Below are positions 15,354-20,566 of a stretch of 20,566 nt of DNA, piece by piece (the stretch's first letter is position 1; each line of letters begins with the position of its first letter). The notes below the pieces were generated by a model, which did not search any database, was not told where the DNA came from, and saw only the letters and a program-made list of their open reading frames with translations. Source of the stretch: Betaproteobacteria bacterium (lineage in GTDB: Bacteria; Pseudomonadota; Gammaproteobacteria; Burkholderiales; SG8-41); NCBI GenBank assembly GCA_023266245.1, contig JAHFRO010000025.1, forward strand, positions 7,670 through 28,235, given 5' to 3'. Made by a program: the position numbers and the translations under genes.

Positions 15354-16283
15354 TCAAGATCGCTCTGCGACGCGCTCGCCGAGCAGGCCGGAGGGGCGCA
15401 GCGTCAGCACCAGGATCAGCACCAGGAATGCGAATACGTCCTGGTAGTGGCTGCCGAGGAAGCCGCCGGTGAGCGCGCCGATGTAGCCGGCGCCGAGGCT
15501 TTCGATCACGCCCAGCAGTACGCCGCCCAGCATGGCGCCGGCGAGGTTGCCGATGCCGCCCAGCACCGCTGCGGTGAACGCCTTCAGCCCCAGCATGAAG
15601 CCCATGAAGTAATGCGCGATGCCGTAGTAGGCGCTGATCATCACGCCCGCTACCGCCGCGAGCGCCGAGCCGATCACGAAGGTGATCGAGATCACGGTGT
15701 TGATGTCCACACCCATCAGCCCCGCGATTTCGGGGTTCTCGGAGGTGGCGCGCATCGCGCGCCCGAGCCGTGTGCGGTGCACCAGATAAAGCAGACCCGC
15801 CATGATCGCGATGGCGAGCAGCACGATGAAAATCTGCAGATCGTTGATGGTAGCACCGGCAAGCTGATGGGGCGTGGACGGCAGCAGCGCGGGAAACGAA
15901 TGGTACTGGCGCCCCCAGATGATCATCGCCACGTTCTGCAGCAGGATGGAGACGCCGATCGCGGTAATGAGCGCCGCCAACCGCGGCGCGTTCCGCAGCG
16001 GGCGGTAGGCGACGCGCTCGATGGCGAAGCCCAGAACCATGCACACCGGCATCGCCGCCAGCAATCCGAGCGCGGCGATCACCGGACCGGGCAGCGCGAT
16101 GCCGCTGGCGACCAGCACCTGGATCACGGAGAGCGCGACCATCGCGCCGATCATCACCACCTCGCCGTGCGCGAAGTTGATGAGCCCGAGGATGCCGTAG
16201 ACCATGGTGTAGCCGAGCGCCACCAGCGCGTAGATCGCTCCCAGCACCAGGCCGTTGATGAGTTGCTGGACGAAGATATCCAT
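15354..16283 (-). CDS. livH: Branched-chain amino-acid type ABC transporter permease LivH
   Basis: The product is 309 residues from ATG 16283 (MDIFVQQLINGLVLGAIYAL), close to the 308 of E. coli LivH. An in-frame ATG at 16316 would place the start inside the attenuator hairpin region and is unlikely. About eight membrane segments are seen. Typical motifs are YGILGLINFAHGEVVMIGA, YRPLRNAPRLAALITAIGVS, the ATPase-contact loop GRAMRATSENPEIAGLMGV and VLGGIGNLAGAMLGGVLLGV. It forms the membrane channel with LivM. Confidence 0.94.
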   Translation of the reverse strand: MDIFVQQLINGLVLGAIYALVALGYTMVYGILGLINFAHGEVVMIGAMVALSVIQVLVASGIALPGPVIAALGLLAAMPVCMVLGFAIERVAYRPLRNAPRLAALITAIGVSILLQNVAMIIWGRQYHSFPALLPSTPHQLAGATINDLQIFIVLLAIAIMAGLLYLVHRTRLGRAMRATSENPEIAGLMGVDINTVISITFVIGSALAAVAGVMISAYYGIAHYFMGFMLGLKAFTAAVLGGIGNLAGAMLGGVLLGVIESLGAGYIGALTGGFLGSHYQDVFAFLVLILVLTLRPSGLLGERVAERS

Positions 16284-16305
16284 GCGCGGTGTGTCCGCTA
16301 AACGC

Positions 16306-16328
16306 AAAAACGGCACCCGAAGGTGCCG
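16306..16328 (-). terminator. Intrinsic terminator/attenuator between livJ and livH
   Basis: CGGCACC (16311-16317) pairs with GGTGCCG (16322-16328) around a CGAA loop (complement TTCG on the transcript). The transcript then has a run of five U (16310-16306). It lies 22 nt before the livH ATG. A partial stop here would make more livJ than livHMGF mRNA, as expected for a binding protein needed in excess. Confidence 0.8.
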
Positions 16329-16358
16329 TCCGCAAGCTGATGTAATGCGTTCATCACG

Positions 16359-17630
16359 TCATTTCTTCTCCGCGGCCGGCGCGGGCGCGGCGGCCGGCTT
16401 CGCAGCCGGTTTCTCCGGCGCGGGCGCCGCTGCCGGCGCGGCGGCATCGCCGCCCACTGTTTCGAGCGGATTCCACTTGCCCTCCTTCACCACATAGAGC
16501 GTGATCGGGCCGTTCTTGAGATCGCCTTTTGCGTCGAACGCGATCGGTCCGGTCACCCCCTGCCGGCTGGTCCTGGCGAGCTCGGGCAGGTATTTCCCGG
16601 GGTCGGTGGAATTCGCCTTCGTCATCGCCTCGATCAGCGTCAGGGTGGCGTCGTAGGCGAAGGGCGCGTAGATCTGGATCGGGCCGAATTTGGCGGTGAA
16701 CTTGTCGGTAAAGCCCTTGCCGCCGGGCATCTTGTCGAGCGGCAGGCCGGGCGAGGAAGCAACCACGCCATCCGCGGCGGGGCCGGCGAGCTTGATGAAC
16801 TCGGGGCTTTGCGCGCCGTCGCCGGCCAGGAACCTGGCCTTGACCGCGAGCGTTTTCATCTGCGCCACCATGAGGCCGGCCTGCGCGTCCATGCCGCCGT
16901 AGAACACGAGGTCGGGCTTCTTGCCCTTGATGCTGGTGAGGATCGCGCGGAAGTCGGTCGCCTTGTCGTTGGTGTATTCGCGGCCGACGAGAGTGGCGCC
17001 GCCCGCCTTCGCCGCCTTCTCGAATTCATCGGCGAGGCCCTGGCCGTAAGCGGTACGGTCGTCGATGATGGCGATGCGCTTGGCGCCCATCTTGCTGACC
17101 GCGTAATCGCCCAGCGTCTTGCCCTGCTGCACGTCGTTCGCCATCACGCGGAACGCGCCCTGGTAGCCCTGCTCGGTGTACTTGGGATTGGTGGCGGAAG
17201 GCGAGATCTGGACGATGCCCGCGTCGTGGTAGATCTTGGACGCGGGTATCGTCGTCCCCGAGTTGAGATGTCCGATCACGCCCGCGACCTTGGCGTCCAC
17301 CAGCTTCTGCGCGACGATGGTGCCGGTCTTGGGATCGGCCTGGTCATCCTCGCTCAGCAGCTCGAACCTGACCTTGGCGCCGCCGATCATCAGTCCTTTG
17401 GCGTTCACTTCCTCGATCGCCAGCCGCGTGCCGTTTTCGTTGTCCTTGCCGAGGTGCGATTGCGGTCCGGTGAGCGGGGCCACCGAACCGATCTTCACCA
17501 CGACTTCGGGCGGCGGCTTGGGTGCTTCGGCCTTCGGTGCGGGCGGCGGCGGCGCTTCCTTGCCGCAAGCGCTCAACAGGAATGCGAGCGTGAGGCCCAG
17601 AACGACACCGAAAGCTGGCCTGCGATGCAT
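16359..17630 (-). CDS. livJ: Branched-chain amino-acid type ABC transporter substrate-binding lipoprotein
   Basis: The product is 423 residues from ATG 17630, with GGGAG five bases upstream. A lipoprotein signal ends in the lipobox LLSAC, predicting lipidation of C22. A Pro-rich linker (about 26-45) precedes a type I periplasmic-binding fold that begins VKIGSVAPLTGPQSHLGKD, with QLVDAKVAGVIGHLNSG-like and ISPSATNPKYTEQGY segments typical of Leu/Ile/Val-binding proteins. The final ~35 residues are a low-complexity Ala/Pro/Lys tail, which is unusual. Ligand specificity within the HAAT group (branched-chain amino acids, other amino acids, amides, urea) cannot be set from sequence. It is the first gene of the liv operon. 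Confidence 0.93.
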   Translation of the reverse strand: MHRRPAFGVVLGLTLAFLLSACGKEAPPPPAPKAEAPKPPPEVVVKIGSVAPLTGPQSHLGKDNENGTRLAIEEVNAKGLMIGGAKVRFELLSEDDQADPKTGTIVAQKLVDAKVAGVIGHLNSGTTIPASKIYHDAGIVQISPSATNPKYTEQGYQGAFRVMANDVQQGKTLGDYAVSKMGAKRIAIIDDRTAYGQGLADEFEKAAKAGGATLVGREYTNDKATDFRAILTSIKGKKPDLVFYGGMDAQAGLMVAQMKTLAVKARFLAGDGAQSPEFIKLAGPAADGVVASSPGLPLDKMPGGKGFTDKFTAKFGPIQIYAPFAYDATLTLIEAMTKANSTDPGKYLPELARTSRQGVTGPIAFDAKGDLKNGPITLYVVKEGKWNPLETVGGDAAAPAAAPAPEKPAAKPAAAPAPAAEKK

Positions 17631-17673
17631 ATGCGCTCCCTTGCGATAAATGGTTGTTGCTGCGGGAGAAATC

Positions 17674-17702
17674 ATTATCCGCAGGGGCCTGCGAATTGTC
17701 AA
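17674..17702 (-). promoter_or_regulatory. Sigma70-type promoter of the liv operon
   Basis: On the minus strand a perfect TTGACA (17702-17697) is followed after 17 bp by GATAAT (17679-17674). The start would be about 17667, giving a leader of about 37 nt before the livJ ATG. This is the best promoter match in the window. Confidence 0.75.
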
Positions 17703-17728
17703 TTTGCAGAATTCCCGCGCAGGCCCCT
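17683..17728. promoter_or_regulatory. 11-bp inverted repeat over the livJ promoter (possible operator)
   Basis: AGGGGCCTGCG at 17683-17693 is perfectly inverted at 17718-17728. One arm sits in the -35/-10 spacer and the other just upstream of -35. Their centres are 35 bp apart, a little over three helical turns, so a regulator could bind both on nearly one face. The inner flanks GAATT/AATTC are also inverted. The regulator is unknown. Confidence 0.5.
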
Positions 17729-17757
17729 TACTAATGAAAGACAGGAGAGTACACCGT

Positions 17758-17786
17758 AAAAAAAGCCGGCAAGAGCCGGCTTTTTT
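17758..17786 (-). terminator. Intrinsic terminator after the cytochrome c gene
   Basis: GCCGGC (17765-17770) pairs with GCCGGC (17775-17780) around AAGA, flanked by seven A on one side and six T on the other. It overlaps the cytochrome stop codon and can work in both directions. It insulates the liv promoter from read-through of the cytochrome gene. Confidence 0.9.
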
Positions 17787-18117
17787 ACTTGATCGACAGG
17801 ATCCACTGCACCATGGTCTTGATGTCTTGGTCCTTGACGTGCGCGTTGGGCGGCATCGGCACGTCGCCCCACACGCCCTTGCCTCCCGCCTTCACCTTCT
17901 TGATCAGGTTGGCTTCCGCCCCCTTGTCTTTGCGGTACTTGTCGGCGATCTCCTGGTAACCCGGCCCCACCAGTTTCTTGTCCACGGTATGACAGGCGAG
18001 GCAGCCGTTCGCCTTGGCCAGCGCTTCGGCGGCCTTGGGATCGGCGGCGTGCGCGCCGGCGGCGAGCGTTGCTGCAGCCGCGGTGGCGAGGAGGGTCGCG
18101 ATGACTTTCAACTTCAT
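17785..18117 (-). CDS. Small periplasmic class I cytochrome c (c551/c552 type)
   Basis: The 110-residue precursor starts at ATG 18117, with AGGAG upstream at good spacing. The Sec signal peptide MKLKVIATLLATAAAATLAA runs to a cleavage site after AHA (about residue 24). The mature protein has one heme-attachment motif CLACH (C39, C42, H43) and a likely axial methionine M88 in WGDVPMPPN. The layout fits small monoheme electron carriers that feed oxidases or denitrification enzymes. The partner cannot be told here. It has its own terminator and a palindrome upstream. Confidence 0.93.
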   Translation of the reverse strand: MKLKVIATLLATAAAATLAAGAHAADPKAAEALAKANGCLACHTVDKKLVGPGYQEIADKYRKDKGAEANLIKKVKAGGKGVWGDVPMPPNAHVKDQDIKTMVQWILSIK

Positions 18118-18183
18118 TATGGGCTCCTTTGGTTGACGTGGTCTTCGGGTCAAAAAACCCGCGCATTCTAACTCAGATTAAAG

Positions 18184-18203
18184 CCGTCAACTATCGTTGA
18201 CGG
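18184..18203. promoter_or_regulatory. Perfect 8-bp-arm palindrome between yyaL-like gene and cytochrome c
   Basis: CCGTCAAC (18184-18191) and GTTGACGG (18196-18203) flank TATC. On the minus strand the hairpin is followed by CTTTAAT, so it may be a weak terminator for the upstream thioredoxin-domain gene. Alternatively it is an operator, because TTGACG within it could serve as a -35 of the cytochrome promoter; the nearest -10-like TAGAAT is only 14 bp away. It is not an FNR/CRP box: the half-sites have the wrong sequence. Confidence 0.5.
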
Positions 18204-18242
18204 TTGTGTGCGCGCGTTCAACGCGGACGGCGGAGCCGCCGC

Positions 18243-20297
18243 TTAACGCGCGCCGTCTCCGGCGAGCGCCCGCTCAAGCGCGTTGAGATCGGAGATCGGG
18301 GGCAAACAAGTAACGCCGCGGCACACCCAGGCGTTGACGCCCGCGCCATCCGGAGGCGCCGGCTTGTCGAGCGCCGGGGGAAGCCCGCCAGCGCCGTACG
18401 CAATGCTGACGACGAGCGTGGCGGGACGATAAACGCGCGCGAGCGCGCGCCGCCACTCGACCACCTGCTCCTTGCCGCCGCGCACGATCACGATCTGCGG
18501 CGGCGCGAGGTGTTCCTCCAGGGCGGTGGCGAGGCTGACGAAGGCGCTCGGCTGGCGCTCGAGCGCCGGGTAGAACAGCTTGAGCGCGCGCTCCGCTGCC
18601 TCCAGGTAGCGCGGCTCGCCGATGAGATGTCCCAGCCGCTGCAGCGCAGCCGCTGCGATGCCGTTGCCGGAAGGGGTGGCGTTGTCGTGCCCCGGCTTGG
18701 CGCGGTGGATCAGCGTTTCGTGGTCGTGGGAGACGAAGAAAAAACCGCCCGCCGCGCGATCCTCAAACTGCGCGAGCAGAATCTCGGCCAGCTCACGCGC
18801 AAGCGACAGATCCTCGGCGCGGAACTCACCCTGCATCAGCTCGAGAGCCGCATCGAGCAGGAAGGCGTGATCGTCGAGATAGGCGTTGAGATGCGCGCGC
18901 CCGTCCTTGTAAGTGGCGAGCAGCCGCCCGTTGCGCCACAGAGTGCGACGCATGAAGTCGAGCGCGCGCCGCGCCGAGGCGAGCCACGCCGGCTCGCCGA
19001 ATACGCGCGCGGCGCGCGCCATGCCTCGCGCCATCAGCGCGTTCCAGCTCGCGAGCGCCTTCTCGTCACGACCCGGGCGCACCCGCTGTTCGCGCGCGGC
19101 GAGGAGTTTGGCGCGGGCGGAAGCCAGCCGCGACTCGCACTCCTTGAGTGGCAGGCCGAGTTTCCGGGCGATGAAAGCGAGCGGCTTCATCACGCGCAGA
19201 TGCCAGTGCCGGCCCTCGAAGTTGGGCGGGCCGTCGAGACCGTAGTGGGGCTCCACCACCGAGTACTCCTCGGGCGTGAGCAGGCGCCGCACCTCGTCCG
19301 GCGTCCACACGTAGTACCTGCCCTCCTCGTGCTCGGAGTCGGCGTCGAGCGAGGAGTAGTAGCCCCCCTCGGGCGACTGCATCTCGCGCATCACCCACTG
19401 CGCGGTTTCGGTCACGACTTTCCTGAACAGCGGCTGGCCGGTGACGAGCCACGCATCGCTGTAGAGCGCAATCAGCGCCGCATTGTCGTAGAGCATCTTT
19501 TCGAAGTGGGGAATGCTCCAGTACTGGTCCACGCTGTAGCGGCAGAAGCCGCCGCCCAACTGATCGTAGATTCCGCCCTCGGCCATTCGGGTGAGCGTGA
19601 GCTGCGCGAGGGCGAGGCTCAACTCGCCGCCTTCGAGCGCGTGGCGCCGCAGGCAGAACGCGAGCTCGAAGGGATGCGGGAACTTGGGTGCGTGCCCGAT
19701 GCCGCCGTGGACGTCGTCGAACACCTGCGCCAGCTCGCGCACCGCGGCGTCAAGAGGGGCGCGCTTCAGTTCGCGCTCGGCCCCCGGCGCCGGCAGCGTG
19801 CGCGCGAGCGCCTCGAGCAGCGCGGCGTTCTGCTTGCCGATCTCCTCGCGCTGGTCGCGGTAGGCCTCGGCGATGCGCGGCAGCAGCTCGAGAAAGCCGG
19901 GCACGCCATAGCGGGCGAGCTTCGGGAAATAGGTGCCGCCGAAAAACGGCGTGCCGTCGGGCATCAGGAACAGGGTGAGCGGCCAGCCGCCGCTTCTTTG
20001 CGTCAGCATGGCGTGCGCGGTCTGGTAGATCTGGTCGAGGTCCGGCCGCTCCTCGCGATCGACCTTGACGTTGACGAAGTGCCGGTTCATCTGCGCCGCC
20101 ACCTCGGGGTCCTCGAACGATTCGTGCGCCATCACGTGGCACCAGTGGCACGCGGAATAGCCGATCGAGAGCAGGATCGGCTTGTCCTGCTCGCGCGCGA
20201 GCTTGAGCGCTTCCTCGTCCCACGGATGCCAGTCCACGGGATTGTCGGCGTGCTGCCGCAGATAGGGCGAGGTCTGGGAAGAGAGGCGGTTCGGCAC
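18243..20297 (-). CDS. YyaL/DUF255-family thioredoxin-domain protein
   Basis: This 684-residue protein has the usual family length from GTG 20297 (MPNRLSSQTSPYLRQHADNP). An upstream in-frame ATG at 20381 would add 28 unsupported residues. The N-terminal thioredoxin-like domain has C50-H-W-C53 in SIGYSACHWCHVMAHESFED, then NVKVDREERPDLDQIYQ and GGWPLTLFLMPDGTPFFGG. The C-terminal two-thirds is an (alpha/alpha)6-barrel-like region (GGGFCRYSVD, HFEKMLYDNA, DEKALASWNALMARG). The family includes human SPATA20 and B. subtilis YyaL, and its function is not settled. No signal peptide is seen, so it is probably cytoplasmic. Confidence 0.93.
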   Translation of the reverse strand: MPNRLSSQTSPYLRQHADNPVDWHPWDEEALKLAREQDKPILLSIGYSACHWCHVMAHESFEDPEVAAQMNRHFVNVKVDREERPDLDQIYQTAHAMLTQRSGGWPLTLFLMPDGTPFFGGTYFPKLARYGVPGFLELLPRIAEAYRDQREEIGKQNAALLEALARTLPAPGAERELKRAPLDAAVRELAQVFDDVHGGIGHAPKFPHPFELAFCLRRHALEGGELSLALAQLTLTRMAEGGIYDQLGGGFCRYSVDQYWSIPHFEKMLYDNAALIALYSDAWLVTGQPLFRKVVTETAQWVMREMQSPEGGYYSSLDADSEHEEGRYYVWTPDEVRRLLTPEEYSVVEPHYGLDGPPNFEGRHWHLRVMKPLAFIARKLGLPLKECESRLASARAKLLAAREQRVRPGRDEKALASWNALMARGMARAARVFGEPAWLASARRALDFMRRTLWRNGRLLATYKDGRAHLNAYLDDHAFLLDAALELMQGEFRAEDLSLARELAEILLAQFEDRAAGGFFFVSHDHETLIHRAKPGHDNATPSGNGIAAAALQRLGHLIGEPRYLEAAERALKLFYPALERQPSAFVSLATALEEHLAPPQIVIVRGGKEQVVEWRRALARVYRPATLVVSIAYGAGGLPPALDKPAPPDGAGVNAWVCRGVTCLPPISDLNALERALAGDGAR

Positions 20298-20488
20298 TAG
20301 GCACCCACGCTGAAAGGACGAGCGCGCACAAACTTCGCGCACAACATGAATTCTGTCACAAAGCGCGCCAGAACGCGCCATCTCCTGCCCTCAACCCCTT
20401 ACTGCACGGGCTTCAGTGGGCAATCACTATGTGAACGAAATCCGATCAATCGTGGTCCGGATTCGTAGGAATTACCCTGCTGACGTTA
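20298..20488. other. Intergenic stretch with no confident feature
   Basis: This stretch is less GC-rich toward its right end. It must hold the promoter of the leftward DUF255 gene, but no convincing -35/-10 pair was found; TTGCCC with a CAGTAA-like -10 at 15 bp on the minus strand is weak. No RNA gene or repeat was recognised. Confidence 0.4.
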
Positions 20489-20566
20489 TTGTTGAAACCG
20501 AAAGCGTTACGCATTACGCTAATAGCGGGAATGGTCCTCGCTAACTCAGCCGAAAGAGGAGACGTC
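20489..20566 (+). CDS. Possible start of an exported protein, cut by window end
   Basis: From TTG 20489 the frame is open for 26 codons to the edge. It reads LLKPKALRITLIAGMVLANS then AERGDV, a basic start, a hydrophobic core and an Ala-rich end like a signal peptide. TTG 20492 and ATG 20531 are other possible starts. No good Shine-Dalgarno is visible. Base composition is less GC-rich than the rest of the window. No family is recognised. Confidence 0.3.
   Translation, partial: MLKPKALRITLIAGMVLANSAERGDV

Noticed and set aside
13989..16301. 770-codon plus-strand open frame
   Set aside because: It is antisense to livM and livH, its translation is rich in His/Arg/Asp/Gln with no fold-like pattern, and it runs through the non-coding spacer; a high-GC shadow frame.
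18184..18203. FNR/CRP site
   Set aside because: Half-sites are GTCAA...TTGAC, not TTGAT...ATCAA or TGTGA...TCACA.
18204..20300. 698-codon plus-strand open frame
   Set aside because: Exactly antisense to the DUF255 gene and Arg-rich; the minus-strand protein has clear family motifs.

Overview
The window is a GC-rich chromosomal segment with tight gene packing. It most resembles a betaproteobacterium (Rhodocyclales, Nitrosomonadales or a related uncultured Burkholderiales lineage). The evidence is the order murU-pepP-ubiH-dusB-fis-purH-purD-hemF, the protein families, and the word-type intergenic repeats. The genus cannot be fixed from sequence alone.

Left half, plus strand (1-8875): the 3' end of a MurU-like sugar-1-phosphate nucleotidyltransferase is followed by a ~200-bp palindromic repeat element. 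Next come aminopeptidase P (pepP) and a ubiquinone-biosynthesis flavin hydroxylase (ubiH), which overlap by 8 nt. The dusB-fis pair overlaps as ATGA. It is followed by the purine genes purH and purD and by oxygen-dependent coproporphyrinogen oxidase (hemF). These are housekeeping genes: peptide turnover, quinone, tRNA dihydrouridine, nucleoid control, purine and heme.

Middle, minus strand (17630 down to 8890): a complete branched-chain amino-acid type (HAAT) ABC transporter, livJ-livH-livM-livG-livF, has a strong sigma70-like promoter and an attenuator-type terminator after livJ. It runs by ATGA overlap into a membrane histidine kinase. That gene is followed after 27 nt by an unusual cytoplasmic protein joining a Ser/Thr kinase to two receiver domains. 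Uptake and two kinds of phospho-signalling therefore appear to share one transcription unit. This is the most unusual system in the window.

Right part, minus strand (20297 down to 17785): a YyaL/DUF255 thioredoxin-domain protein and a small periplasmic cytochrome c, the latter ending at a clean intrinsic terminator. The last ~270 bases hold no confident gene, but a possible signal-peptide-like reading frame runs off the end on the plus strand.

A second theme is in the spacers. Four intergenic regions (after ubiH, before purH, before purD, before livM) carry different 7-, 8- or 10-nt words in tandem. Three of the four also carry inverted copies that could form hairpins. Three of the four end 7 to 10 nt (or 15 nt) before a start codon that has no clear Shine-Dalgarno sequence. 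No tRNA, rRNA, CRISPR array, transposase or phage gene was seen.
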